Assembly: GCA_947593355.1 (NCBI GenBank)
Contig: CANQDO010000007.1
Coordinates: forward strand, 1-47,558
DNA: 47,558 nt
DNA from: an uncultured Clostridia bacterium
Lineage (GTDB): Bacteria > Bacillota > Clostridia > TANB77 > CAG-508
Direction of reading: 5' to 3'
Made by a program: the position numbers and the translations under genes. The notes beneath the pieces are model-generated. The model ran no database searches. It was not told the origin of the DNA and was given only the letters and a program-made list of their open reading frames with translations. This document shows, one piece after another, positions 26,157-34,612 of the stretch. Within the stretch, counting starts at the first letter, position 1. Every line of letters begins with the position of its first letter.

Positions 26157-26732
26157 TTGAAAAAAAAGAAAAAAAGCAAAATAATTATTATATTAATAAT
26201 AATTATTATAATAGGATTTTTATTATTTCAAATTTTTAATGTACAAGATATAATACTAAAGAAAATTTACCCAACCACATATTCTGAATATGTGTACAAG
26301 TATTCAGAAGAAAACGGAGTAGACCCACTACTTACATTTGCTATTATTAAAGCTGAAAGTAATTTTGATAATAACACAGTTTCACACAAAGGAGCTATTG
26401 GTCTTATGCAATTAATGCCAACCACTGCAGATGAAATTGCACAAAAAATGCAAATGCAAGTGGAATCAGAAGATATTTTATATAATCCAGAAAAAAATAT
26501 ACAAATAGGTGTTAGCTATTATAAAAATTTGTTAAATAGGTATGAAAATTCATATTTAGTTGCTCTTGCAGCATATAATGCTGGAATTGGTAATGTAGAT
26601 AAATGGATTAGTGATGGTATTATAAAACAAGATGGCTCAAATATAGAAAATATTCCATTTAAAGAAACCAATAACTATGTTAGAAAGATTGTAAGAGATT
26701 ATAGAATTTATATAAATTTATATGAAAAATAG
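26157..26732 (+). CDS. Lytic transglycosylase, SLT domain, membrane-anchored
   Basis: This 191-aa protein cuts peptidoglycan glycan strands outside the membrane. A Lys-rich start and one helix (about 9-27) anchor it. The SLT domain follows with catalytic Glu in IIKAESNFD (E67), then GAIGLMQLMPTTA and AALAAYNAGIGNVDKW. Start TTG at 26157 follows AAAGGAG. It is annotated at this size in many Clostridia. The upstream MITE-like element occupies its leader. Confidence 0.92.
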   Translation: MKKKKKSKIIIILIIIIIIGFLLFQIFNVQDIILKKIYPTTYSEYVYKYSEENGVDPLLTFAIIKAESNFDNNTVSHKGAIGLMQLMPTTADEIAQKMQMQVESEDILYNPEKNIQIGVSYYKNLLNRYENSYLVALAAYNAGIGNVDKWISDGIIKQDGSNIENIPFKETNNYVRKIVRDYRIYINLYEK

Positions 26733-26747
26733 AAAAACTGTAAACTA

Positions 26748-26776
26748 TTGTTAATTTAGTATTTTTAATGTATAAT
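26748..26776 (+). promoter_or_regulatory. Promoter of galE
   Basis: TTGTTA, 17 nt and TATAAT lie about 80 nt before the galE start. Confidence 0.7.
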
Positions 26777-26856
26777 ATAAAAGAATTTATAAATATAAAA
26801 TTTGTTTTAATCAGTGTCTGCAAGGTAATAACTATAAAAAGAAAGGAATGAAATAT

Positions 26857-27864
26857 ATGTCAATTTTAGTTACAGGTGGAGCTGGCTATATAGGAAGTCA
26901 TACAGTAGTTGAGCTATTAAATATAGGACAAGAGGTTATTATAATAGATAACTTTTCAAATAGTAAACCAGAAGTATTAGATTCAATAAGAAAAATAACA
27001 GGTAAGGATTTCAAATTCTATGAAATAAATTATTTAAATAGAGAGGCTTTGGAAAAAATATTTGAGGAAAATAAAGATATAGAAAGCGTAATAAATTTTG
27101 CAGGATTTAAAGCTGTTGGGGAATCTGTAGAAAAGCCAATAGAATATTATACTAATAATATTTCAGGTGCACTAGTATTGTTAGATACAATGCGAAAATA
27201 TGGAGTTAAAAAGTTTGTATTTAGTTCATCTGCTACAGTATATGGAAATCCGGAAAGAATTCCATTAACAGAAGACTGCAGAATAGGTGGAACAACAAAT
27301 CCATATGGAACAACAAAATTATATATAGAACAGATTTTAAAAGACATATATAAATCAGATAATAGTTGGGATATTGCAATACTTAGATATTTTAACCCAG
27401 TTGGGGCACATGAAAGTGGGCTAATAGGTGAAGAACCAAAAGGCATACCTAATAACTTAATGCCATACATAGTTCGTGTAGCAGCAGGTATGTTAAAGGA
27501 ATTATCAGTATATGGAAATGATTACGATACGCCAGACGGAACAGGCGTAAGAGATTATATACATGTTGTAGATTTAGCAAAAGGACATATAAAAGCAATA
27601 GAAAAATTAAATAAAGAAAAACATGGATTGTTTATATATAATTTAGGCACAGGAGTGGGGTATAGTGTATTAGATATGGTAAAGGCTTTTGAAAAAGTAA
27701 CAGGAAAGCAAGTACCATATAAAATAGCACCAAGAAGAGAAGGTGATATAGCAACTTGCTATTCAGACCCAACAAAAGCTAAAAATGAACTAGATTGGGT
27801 TGCAACTAAAACTTTGGAAGATATGTGCAAAGATTCATGGAAATTTATTCAAAATAGAATGTAG
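26857..27864 (+). CDS. galE: UDP-glucose 4-epimerase
   Basis: This 335-aa enzyme interconverts UDP-glucose and UDP-galactose, supplying galactose for envelope polymers or catabolism. The extended SDR fold shows the NAD site TGGAGYIGSH at 6-15, FSSSATVYG, and catalytic YGTTK (Y about 149, K about 153). RYFNPVGAH and GTGVRDYIHV are typical of GalE. ATG 26857 is preferred since AAAGGA is 9 nt upstream; the ATG at 26848 abuts it. It has its own promoter and appears to stand alone. Confidence 0.96.
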   Translation: MSILVTGGAGYIGSHTVVELLNIGQEVIIIDNFSNSKPEVLDSIRKITGKDFKFYEINYLNREALEKIFEENKDIESVINFAGFKAVGESVEKPIEYYTNNISGALVLLDTMRKYGVKKFVFSSSATVYGNPERIPLTEDCRIGGTTNPYGTTKLYIEQILKDIYKSDNSWDIAILRYFNPVGAHESGLIGEEPKGIPNNLMPYIVRVAAGMLKELSVYGNDYDTPDGTGVRDYIHVVDLAKGHIKAIEKLNKEKHGLFIYNLGTGVGYSVLDMVKAFEKVTGKQVPYKIAPRREGDIATCYSDPTKAKNELDWVATKTLEDMCKDSWKFIQNRM

Positions 27865-28085
27865 TATGACGGTTAAGAAATAGTGTTATAAAAGGTAACA
27901 AGCAAAATTATGCAAATAACTTTGTAATAATTCTGAAATATAAGCGAAAAACAATTGAAATATTATTGTAAACAAAACGTAACAAAGAAACATAATAAAT
28001 GTACCAAATAATCAGTAAGTTTGCATAATTGCAGACAAAAAATGGAAATGTGAAAAAATGTAAAATGAAAATGCTTGATATAAGG
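27865..28085 (+). other. Non-coding stretch between galE and the DnaA-box-like cluster
   Basis: This is AT-rich with no gene or RNA I can support. No T-box leader features are visible ahead of glyS. No convincing promoter was found; TTGTAA with CATAAT at 19-nt spacing is the best weak candidate. Confidence 0.5.
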
Positions 28086-28129
28086 TTATCAACAAAGTTT
28101 TCCACATTTTCCACATTGCATGTGGAAAA
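28086..28129. promoter_or_regulatory. Cluster of DnaA-box-like 9-mers upstream of glyS
   Basis: TTATCAACA (28086-28094), TTTTCCACA (28098-28106 and 28107-28115) and the inverse TGTGGAAAA (28121-28129) each differ by one base from the DnaA box TTATCCACA. The second and fourth also form a 13-bp hairpin stem. It could bind DnaA or be a hairpin; the A-rich flank argues against a terminator. Confidence 0.45.
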
Positions 28130-28188
28130 CTTTAAAAAAATAAAAATGGAAAACATAATATTGAAAAAATAAAATGGAGGAATGTAAA

Positions 28189-29553
28189 ATGGTAGATTCA
28201 ATGGAAAAAATAGTGAACTTATGCAAGGCAAGAGGCTTTATTTATGCGGGTTCTGAGATTTATGGAGGTTTAGCAAATACTTGGGATTATGGTCCATTAG
28301 GTGCAAGATTAAAAAACAACATTAAAGATACTTGGAGAAAAAGATTTATACAAGAAAGAAAAAATAGTTATGAAATAGATGCAGACATATTAATGCACCC
28401 TAGAGTTTGGGAAGCTTCAGGACATGTATCAAGCTTTTCAGACCCATTAATAGATTGTAAAGAATGTAAAATGAGGCACAGAGCAGACAATTTAATTAAT
28501 GATTTTGATCCAAATGCAGATGCAGATGGAATGACACAAGAGCAAATGATGGAATATATAAAAGAGCATAAAGTTCCATGTCCTAACTGTGGAAAGTCAG
28601 ACTTTACAGATATAAGACAGTTTAATTTAATGTTTCAAACATATAGAGGAGTTACAACAGATAGTAAAAGTGTTATATATTTAAGACCAGAAAATGCACA
28701 AGGAGAGTATGTTAATTATTTAAATGTGCAAAGAACATCAAGAGCAAAACTACCTTTTAGCATAGGTCAAATAGGTAAAGCTTTCAGAAATGAAATAACA
28801 CCAGGAAACTTTACATTTAGAACAATAGAGTTTGAGCAAATGGAATTCCAAACCTTCTGTAAAGAAGGAGATGACACAGCATTATATGATTATTTTAAAC
28901 AATATGGAAAACAATATTATATGGATTTAGGACTTCCAGAAGAAAGATTAAGATATCATGACCATGAAAAATTAGCATTTTATGCAAAATCTGCATGTGA
29001 TATAGAATACCTATTCCCATTTGGATGGGGCGAAATTAATGGTACACACAATAGAACAAATTATGATTTATCAAGACATCAAGAATATTCTGGAAAGAGC
29101 ATGGAATATTTGGACACAGATACAAATGAAAGATACATACCATATATTATCGAATCTACTTATGGACTAGATAGAACAGTTTTAGCAATTCTTTGCGAAG
29201 CTTATGACGAAGAAGAAATTGCAGAAGGAGATGTAAGAACAGTATTACATTTACATCCATTTATTGCACCATATAAGGTAGCAGTACTTCCATTATCTAA
29301 AAAATTAAGTGAAAAAGCAGACGAAGTATACACAATGCTTTCAAAATCATTTATGTGCGACTACGACGAAGCAGGTTCAATAGGAAAACGTTATAGAAGA
29401 GAAGACGAAATAGGCACACCATATTGCGTAACCATAGATTTTGACACTTTAGAAGATAATCAAGTAACAATAAGAGATAGAGATACGATGGAACAAGTTA
29501 GAGTAAAAATTGATGATTTAAAAAATTGGATAGAAGAGAAAATTAAGTTTTAA
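28189..29553 (+). CDS. glyS: Glycyl-tRNA synthetase, single-chain dimeric type
   Basis: This 454-aa class II synthetase charges tRNA-Gly. ARGFIYAGSEIYGGLANTWD and YGPLG at the N-terminus, a Cys4 zinc insertion (CKEC...CPNC), motif 2 around FRNEITPG, motif 3 GLDRTVLAIL and the C-terminal anticodon-binding domain mark the alpha2 GlyRS of Gram-positives, not the alpha2beta2 type. ATG 28189 has GGAGG 8 nt upstream; the ATG at 28174 is part of that site. A RAYT-type repeat begins 1 nt after its stop. Confidence 0.97.
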   Translation: MVDSMEKIVNLCKARGFIYAGSEIYGGLANTWDYGPLGARLKNNIKDTWRKRFIQERKNSYEIDADILMHPRVWEASGHVSSFSDPLIDCKECKMRHRADNLINDFDPNADADGMTQEQMMEYIKEHKVPCPNCGKSDFTDIRQFNLMFQTYRGVTTDSKSVIYLRPENAQGEYVNYLNVQRTSRAKLPFSIGQIGKAFRNEITPGNFTFRTIEFEQMEFQTFCKEGDDTALYDYFKQYGKQYYMDLGLPEERLRYHDHEKLAFYAKSACDIEYLFPFGWGEINGTHNRTNYDLSRHQEYSGKSMEYLDTDTNERYIPYIIESTYGLDRTVLAILCEAYDEEEIAEGDVRTVLHLHPFIAPYKVAVLPLSKKLSEKADEVYTMLSKSFMCDYDEAGSIGKRYRREDEIGTPYCVTIDFDTLEDNQVTIRDRDTMEQVRVKIDDLKNWIEEKIKF

Positions 29554-29554
29554 G

Positions 29555-29591
29555 GGGGACGGTTCTCAAATTCCGGATTTTAGGGACAGAC
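29555..29591 (+). repeat. RAYT-flanking palindromic repeat, left copy
   Basis: This 37-nt copy runs from GGGGACGGTTCT through a central AAATTCCGGATTT to GGGACAGAC. It has the same length and layout as 9822-9858 and is inverted relative to 30757-30790. It begins 1 nt after the glyS stop. Confidence 0.88.
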
Positions 29592-29592
29592 G

Positions 29593-29672
29593 AAAATAAA
29601 ATATAAAAGCATAAATTATGAATGGTAATGTTGATTTTGACAAACATTCAAATATATGCTTTTATTTTTATA
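29593..29672 (+). terminator. Terminator after glyS
   Basis: Distant arms TAAAAGCATA (29604-29613) and TATGCTTTTA (29655-29664), extended by A/T runs, close a loop of about 40 nt and are followed by TTTTTATATT. Confidence 0.65.
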
Positions 29673-29731
29673 TTAATTTTATGTTTGTAGTTTTTTGTCA
29701 ATTTATCATAGAAATTGTAGAAATTTTTTTG

Positions 29732-29760
29732 TTGAAAAAGGTACATATAGATGTTATAAT
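29732..29760 (+). promoter_or_regulatory. Promoter of the RAYT gene
   Basis: TTGAAA, 17 nt and TATAAT lie about 50 nt before the ATG at 29809. The transposase thus has its own promoter inside the flanking repeats. Confidence 0.75.
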
Positions 29761-29808
29761 AATGATAATTTTAATCAAATAAATTTTTTTCATGTAAGGA
29801 GGCAACTT

Positions 29809-30564
29809 ATGCCAAGATTAGCAAGAACAATCAATAAATCTGGATTTTTCCACATTATGGTACAAGGTTTAGACAAGTCTTATATATTTAAAAAGGAAAA
29901 ACAAAAACAGCAATACTATGCACTGATAAAAAAATATTATAAACAATATGATATAAAAATTATAGCTTATTGCATTATGAATAATCATGCACATATATTA
30001 GTAAATACTAGTGATATTTTGCGAGTTTCGCAATTTATGAAAATAATAAATACAACATATAGTAAATACTATAATAAAACGAATAATAGAGTTGGCTATG
30101 TATATAGAGATAGATTTAAAAGTCAATATATTAATAATGACAGATATTTGTTGTATTGCATAAAATATATTCATATGAATCCTGTTAAAGCAGGGATAGT
30201 TCAATATGAAGGGCAGTATAAATATTCTAGCTATAATAATTTTATTAATAAAAATGAGTTTATTGATGATGACGTTATAAAAATAGTATTTAACGATTTG
30301 AATTATATAGATATATTCAAAAATATAGAAGATAAAGATATAGAGGTATTAGACATAGATAGAGAAGATGAAAATTTTAAAATAGCAGTGAAGGATTATC
30401 TTGAGGAAAATAATATAACTTTAGAAGAAATAAAAAATAATAATGTTGAATTATTGTTATTTTGTGAATGTTTAAGAAATAAAAGATATAAGTTGAATCA
30501 AATTGCTAAATTATTAAATGTATCAATTAAAAAAATTTCAGAGAAAATGTCTATGTTAAAATAA
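29809..30564 (+). CDS. REP-associated tyrosine transposase (RAYT, Y1_Tnp/COG1943)
   Basis: This 251-aa single-strand transposase is related to IS200/IS605 TnpA. RAYTs cleave and mobilise short palindromic (REP-type) repeats. The start MPRLARTINKSGFFHIMVQG is typical. The HUH motif is H60-A-H62 (MNNHAHIL). VYRDRFKSQYI follows, and the catalytic Tyr is probably Y120 in YIHMNPVKAGI. The C-terminal ~60 residues include a helix-turn-helix-like LNQIAKLLNVSIKKIS. ATG 29809 follows AAGGAGG. No TnpB is nearby. Inverted palindromic repeats flank the gene at 29555 and 30757, and a third stands alone at 9822. Confidence 0.92.
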   Translation: MPRLARTINKSGFFHIMVQGLDKSYIFKKEKQKQQYYALIKKYYKQYDIKIIAYCIMNNHAHILVNTSDILRVSQFMKIINTTYSKYYNKTNNRVGYVYRDRFKSQYINNDRYLLYCIKYIHMNPVKAGIVQYEGQYKYSSYNNFINKNEFIDDDVIKIVFNDLNYIDIFKNIEDKDIEVLDIDREDENFKIAVKDYLEENNITLEEIKNNNVELLLFCECLRNKRYKLNQIAKLLNVSIKKISEKMSMLK

Positions 30565-30577
30565 AAGTATTATTTTG

Positions 30578-30699
30578 ATTATTCTAATATTTAGTATTCT
30601 TACGTTTAGTATTCTAAATATTTATTATTCTAAGGTTTATTATTCTAAATATTTATTATTCTAAGGTTTATTATTCTAAAAAATCATTATTCTAAAAAG
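30578..30699 (+). repeat. AT-rich tandem repeat, period about 31 nt
   Basis: Units built on TATTATTCTAA occur about eight times. Two copies of a 31-nt unit (from 30610 and from 30641) are identical, with degenerate copies either side. It lies between the transposase gene and its right-hand repeat. No coding potential is seen. Confidence 0.8.
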
Positions 30700-30756
30700 T
30701 TATAATGTTAAAAATTTATTATTGTATTATTTTTATTTTATTCTAAAAATTTAGTG

Positions 30757-30790
30757 CGTCCCAAAATTCCGGAATTTTAGAACCGTCCCT
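30757..30790 (-). repeat. RAYT-flanking palindromic repeat, right copy (inverted)
   Basis: On the minus strand it reads AGGGACGGTTCT, then the perfect 16-bp palindrome AAAATTCCGGAATTTT, then GGGACG. It is inverted relative to the copy at 29555, so the two bracket a unit of about 1.24 kb holding the transposase gene. Confidence 0.88.
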
Positions 30791-30809
30791 AAAAAATTTG
30801 TAAAATCTC

Positions 30810-30838
30810 TTTACATTTACAGAAAAAATAGATATAAT
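30810..30838 (+). promoter_or_regulatory. Promoter of ppdK
   Basis: TTTACA, 17 nt and TATAAT. The leader to the ATG at 31006 is about 160 nt; it has small pairings (TATGC/GCATA, GTTCT/AGAAC) but no riboswitch I recognise. Confidence 0.7.
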
Positions 30839-31005
30839 AAAGACGTTCTGGAAAAATATGCTAATATTTTGGGCATAGTATCATCATAGAACAATATATA
30901 ATGTAGGTTTTAACAAAATTATATAGTTAAGACATAAATTCTATTAAGTTACAGATATGCTAGAAAAGCAAACTTTTTAGAAGAGAAAAACAAGGAGGTT
31001 TTTTT

Positions 31006-33630
31006 ATGAGTCAAAAGTATGTATACCTTTTTAGCGAAGGAAATGCAAACATGCGTGAACTTTTAGGAGGAAAAGGAGCAAACTTAGCAGAAATGACTAA
31101 TTTAGGCTTACCAATTCCACAAGGTTTCACAGTTACAACAGAAGCTTGTACAAAATATTATGACGATGGAGAAAAAATTTCAGACGATATCGTTGCAGAA
31201 ATATTTGAAGCTTTAAAGAAATTAGAGGAAATGACAGGAAAGAAATTTGGAAGCGTAGAAAATCCATTATTAGTATCTGTACGTTCAGGTGCTAGAGCAT
31301 CAATGCCAGGTATGATGGATACAGTATTAAACTTAGGTTTAAACGAAGATGTAGTTGCATCAATAGCAACAAAAAATGAAAGATTTGCTTATGATAGCTA
31401 CAGAAGATTTATTCAAATGTTTAGTGATGTTGTTATGGAAATACCAAAACCTTTCTTCGAGAAAATAATAGATGAAGTAAAAGAAGCAAAAGGTGTTAAA
31501 CTAGATACAGAATTAACAGCAGCAGACTTAAAAGATCTTGTTGTAAGATTTAAAGAAGTATATAGAAATGCTAAGGGAGAAGAATTCCCATCTGATCCTA
31601 AAGTACAATTAATAGAAGCTGTAAAAGCAGTATTTAGATCTTGGAATAATGCAAGAGCTATAACATATAGAAGATTAAACGATATACCAGGAAGCTGGGG
31701 AACAGCTGTAAACGTTCAAGAAATGGTATTCGGAAACATGGGAGATGACTGTGGTACAGGTGTTGCATTTACTCGTAACCCAGCCACAGGAGAAAACAAA
31801 CTATTTGGTGAATATTTAATGAATGCACAAGGTGAAGACGTTGTTGCAGGTGTTAGAACACCACAACATATTGACCAATTAAAAGACACTAATCCAAAAG
31901 CATATGAAGATTTTGTAATGTATGCAGAAAAATTAGAGAAACATTACAAAGATATGCAAGATATGGAATTTACAATAGAAAGAGGAAAATTATTCTTCTT
32001 ACAAACAAGAAATGGTAAAAGAACTGCAAATGCTGCACTTCAAATAGCTGTTGACCTTGTTAATGAAGGAATGATTACAGAAAAAGAAGCTGTATTAAGA
32101 GTTGAACCAAATCAATTAGATCAATTATTACATCCAAACTTTGATCAAGCAGCATTAAAAGCTGCAAAAGTTGTTGCAAAAGGTTTAGCTGCATCTCCAG
32201 GTGCTGCAACAGGTAAAGTTGTATTCACAGCTGAAAGAGCAGTTGAATTACACAAAGCAGGAGAAAAAGATTTAGTATTAGTAAGACTTGAAACATCTCC
32301 AGAAGATATAGACGGAATGAACGTATGCCATGGTGTACTTACAGTTCGTGGTGGTATGACATCACATGCTGCAGTTGTTGCTCGTGGTATGGGTACATGC
32401 TGTGTAGCAGGTTGTGGAGAAATAGTTGTAAATGAAGAAGAAAAATACTTTACATTACCAGATGGTAGAAAAGTAACAGAAGGAGAATGGATTTCATTAG
32501 ATGGTTCTACAGGTAATGTATATGGAGAAAAAGTTGAAACTGTTCCAGCATCAGTATCTGGAAACTTTGCTACATTAATGGGATGGGCAGACCAATATAG
32601 ACAATTAAAAGTTAAAACAAACGCAGATACACCAAGAGATGCTAAACAAGCATATGAATTTGGTGCACAAGGAATTGGACTATGCCGTACAGAGCATATG
32701 TTCTTTGCTCCAGACAGAATTGCTGCAATTCGTGAGATGATAGTTTCAAGAACACCAGAACAAAGAGCAAAAGCATTAGCTAAAATACTTCCAATGCAAA
32801 GAGGAGATTTCGAAGGATTATACAGAGAAATGAAAGGTTACCCAGTAACAATAAGATTCTTAGACCCACCTTTACATGAATTCGTTCCACACGAAGATGA
32901 AGCAATAGCAGATTTAGCAAAAGAAATGGGACTTTCTTTTGAAGAGTTAAAAACTATATGCGAAGGATTAAAAGAGTTTAACCCAATGATGGGACATCGT
33001 GGATGTCGTTTAGCTGTAACATATCCTGAAATTGCAGAAATGCAAACAAGAGCTGTTATAGAAGCTGCTATAAATGTAAACAAAGAAGGAATGAATGTAG
33101 TTCCAGAAATAATGATTCCACTTGTTGGAGAAGTTAAAGAATTAAAATATGTTAAAGACATAGTTACAAAAACAGCAGATGCAGTTATAGCTGAAGCTGG
33201 TGTAAACTTAAAATATAAAGTAGGAACAATGATAGAAATACCAAGAGCTGCATTAACTGCTGACCAAATAGCCAAAGAAGCTGAATTCTTCTCATTTGGT
33301 ACAAACGACTTAACACAAATGACATTTGGATTTAGCCGTGATGACGCAGCAAAATTCTTAGGTGACTACTATGATAAGAAAATATATGAATCAGATCCAT
33401 TTGCTAAACTAGACCAAGAAGGTGTAGGAAAATTAGTAGAAATGGCTGCAAAATTAGGAAGACAAACAAGACCAGACCTAGACTTAGGAATTTGTGGAGA
33501 GCATGGAGGAAACCCAGCATCTGTAGAATTCTGCCATAAAGTAGGATTAGACTATGTATCTTGCTCACCATTTAGAGTTCCAATAGCTCGTTTAGCTGCT
33601 GCACAAGCTGCAATAAAGAACCCTAGATAA
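31006..33630 (+). CDS. ppdK: Pyruvate, phosphate dikinase
   Basis: This 874-aa cytosolic enzyme interconverts pyruvate + ATP + Pi with PEP + AMP + PPi and is a main glycolytic/gluconeogenic step in many anaerobes. The nucleotide-binding part holds GGKGANLAEMTNLGLPIPQGF. The phosphohistidine domain has GGMTSHAAVVARGMGT (His about 453). The C-terminal PEP/pyruvate barrel ends with GICGEHGG and the catalytic-Cys region. The start is ATG behind AAGGAGG. Codons such as GTT, GGT, GCT and CGT are enriched relative to neighbours, as expected for a highly expressed gene. It is monocistronic with its own promoter and terminator. Confidence 0.98.
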   Translation: MSQKYVYLFSEGNANMRELLGGKGANLAEMTNLGLPIPQGFTVTTEACTKYYDDGEKISDDIVAEIFEALKKLEEMTGKKFGSVENPLLVSVRSGARASMPGMMDTVLNLGLNEDVVASIATKNERFAYDSYRRFIQMFSDVVMEIPKPFFEKIIDEVKEAKGVKLDTELTAADLKDLVVRFKEVYRNAKGEEFPSDPKVQLIEAVKAVFRSWNNARAITYRRLNDIPGSWGTAVNVQEMVFGNMGDDCGTGVAFTRNPATGENKLFGEYLMNAQGEDVVAGVRTPQHIDQLKDTNPKAYEDFVMYAEKLEKHYKDMQDMEFTIERGKLFFLQTRNGKRTANAALQIAVDLVNEGMITEKEAVLRVEPNQLDQLLHPNFDQAALKAAKVVAKGLAASPGAATGKVVFTAERAVELHKAGEKDLVLVRLETSPEDIDGMNVCHGVLTVRGGMTSHAAVVARGMGTCCVAGCGEIVVNEEEKYFTLPDGRKVTEGEWISLDGSTGNVYGEKVETVPASVSGNFATLMGWADQYRQLKVKTNADTPRDAKQAYEFGAQGIGLCRTEHMFFAPDRIAAIREMIVSRTPEQRAKALAKILPMQRGDFEGLYREMKGYPVTIRFLDPPLHEFVPHEDEAIADLAKEMGLSFEELKTICEGLKEFNPMMGHRGCRLAVTYPEIAEMQTRAVIEAAINVNKEGMNVVPEIMIPLVGEVKELKYVKDIVTKTADAVIAEAGVNLKYKVGTMIEIPRAALTADQIAKEAEFFSFGTNDLTQMTFGFSRDDAAKFLGDYYDKKIYESDPFAKLDQEGVGKLVEMAAKLGRQTRPDLDLGICGEHGGNPASVEFCHKVGLDYVSCSPFRVPIARLAAAQAAIKNPR

Positions 33631-33683
33631 AATTAAAATTGTTATTTTAAAATATAAAAATTGGATTTAATAAAATAGATAAT

Positions 33684-33718
33684 ACCACTTACTTTTATAA
33701 GTAGGTGGTTTTATTTTT
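33684..33718 (+). terminator. Terminator after ppdK
   Basis: The stem ACCACTTAC / GTAGGTGGT has an AT-rich loop and is followed by TTTTATTTTT. Confidence 0.85.
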
Positions 33719-33759
33719 AAGTATGAATTAAGATTTAAGTCTAAAATTTACATAAAATA

Positions 33760-33788
33760 TTGAAAACTTGATAGATACATGATATAAT
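33760..33788 (+). promoter_or_regulatory. Promoter for the 33947 gene
   Basis: TTGAAA, 17 nt and TATAAT with a TGA extension. The ~150-nt leader contains a GGAGG (33854-33858) without a well-spaced start for the main gene, and a 13-codon frame ending TAA at 33891-33893. Confidence 0.65.
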
Positions 33789-33946
33789 GTCATACGTAAT
33801 TAATTATATTGCTAGATGCAAGTGTAATAAAGTTCCAAAAATAAATATTTTATGGAGGTGCAAAAAGTTAAAAAGATAATAATGTGTATGTAACAAAGGT
33901 AGTTAATGTGTACAATTGCAAAATCGCTATGAAGAAAGGGAAAACT

Positions 33947-34378
33947 ATGAAAATTGAAAGAAAATTATGGAACACATTTGTAATATTTGTAGTATCAGCA
34001 GTTGTTTCTTTGGTAAGTGGCAGTAAGCCAGTGATTATAACAGCAAGTGTGATATTAGCTATAATTACAATTGCATTATGGTCCCTTAAATACGACGAAG
34101 TTTCAGAGAATAGTGAAGTTGCTGAACACCAACTATCTGAGCAAAAAAAAGAGTATGTGAGAGTATTACCTAAAACTTCAAATAATTTTGTAAAAAGAGA
34201 TTTACCCCAGAAAGCACGGTTCTATGCTGTTTTAAACACACGTGAAAAACAAGTAATAATTTTCGCTAGGTTTAATGATGATGATGAACAGGATATATAT
34301 GCAATGCATTTCTTTGAAACGGTATCGTTAGCAGACTTTTTAGATGCATATGAAGTTTACAAGGAAAAGGATAAATAA
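33947..34378 (+). CDS. Hypothetical membrane protein, 143 aa
   Basis: I do not recognise this protein. ATG 33947 follows AAAGGG with suitable spacing; a GTG at 33884 and an ATG at 33929 are less well supported. Two hydrophobic segments (about 8-25 and 28-45) form a hairpin, followed by a charged linker and a soluble domain of about 70 residues (KARFYAVLNTREKQVIIFARFNDDDEQDIYAMHFFE). It contains an in-frame CGG (Arg of KARFY) and more GC-rich codons than the flanks, like the islet genes at 10003-11088, so it may also be acquired. It is bounded by its own promoter and a terminator. Confidence 0.7.
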   Translation: MKIERKLWNTFVIFVVSAVVSLVSGSKPVIITASVILAIITIALWSLKYDEVSENSEVAEHQLSEQKKEYVRVLPKTSNNFVKRDLPQKARFYAVLNTREKQVIIFARFNDDDEQDIYAMHFFETVSLADFLDAYEVYKEKDK

Positions 34379-34412
34379 AATGTATTAACACATTATCTTA
34401 TTAAAACTTTAT

Positions 34413-34491
34413 ATAAGCATTTACAAGAAGATGAAATTAGTACAAACATTATAGTTTGGAAAATTTTGTACCTTGTAAGTGCTTATTTTTT
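34413..34491 (+). terminator. Terminator with large stem
   Basis: The arms AAGCATTTACAAG (34415-34427) and CTTGTAAGTGCTT (34472-34484) pair with one G-T. An inner stem GTACAAA/TTTTGTAC adds to the fold, and T7 follows. Confidence 0.8.
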
Positions 34492-34575
34492 GCCGAAATT
34501 TGTAGAAGAATGAAAAATGTAACAAAAATGTAATAAAACTGTAAATTAATATACATATCTTTTTTGGGTTTATAG

Positions 34576-34584
34576 TGATATAAT
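34576..34584 (+). promoter_or_regulatory. Extended -10 promoter
   Basis: TGATATAAT lies about 29 nt before the ATG at 34613. No clear -35 is seen. Confidence 0.5.
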
Positions 34585-34612
34585 AAAAAAGCATTTTAGA
34601 AGGGGAGAAATT

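Noticed and set aside
28094..28133. Rho-independent terminator after galE
   Set aside because: The stem is good but is followed by A-rich, not T-rich, sequence on the plus strand, and the minus side has no T-run either.
27865..28188. T-box leader for glyS
   Set aside because: I found no T-box bulge sequence, specifier loop or antiterminator/terminator pair in the gap.
29809..30564. Ordinary IS200/IS605 insertion sequence
   Set aside because: No TnpB, and the flanks are inverted palindromic repeats as for RAYTs rather than the subterminal hairpins of IS200.
30578..30699. CRISPR array
   Set aside because: Units are adjacent, AT-only and without unique spacers; no cas genes are present.
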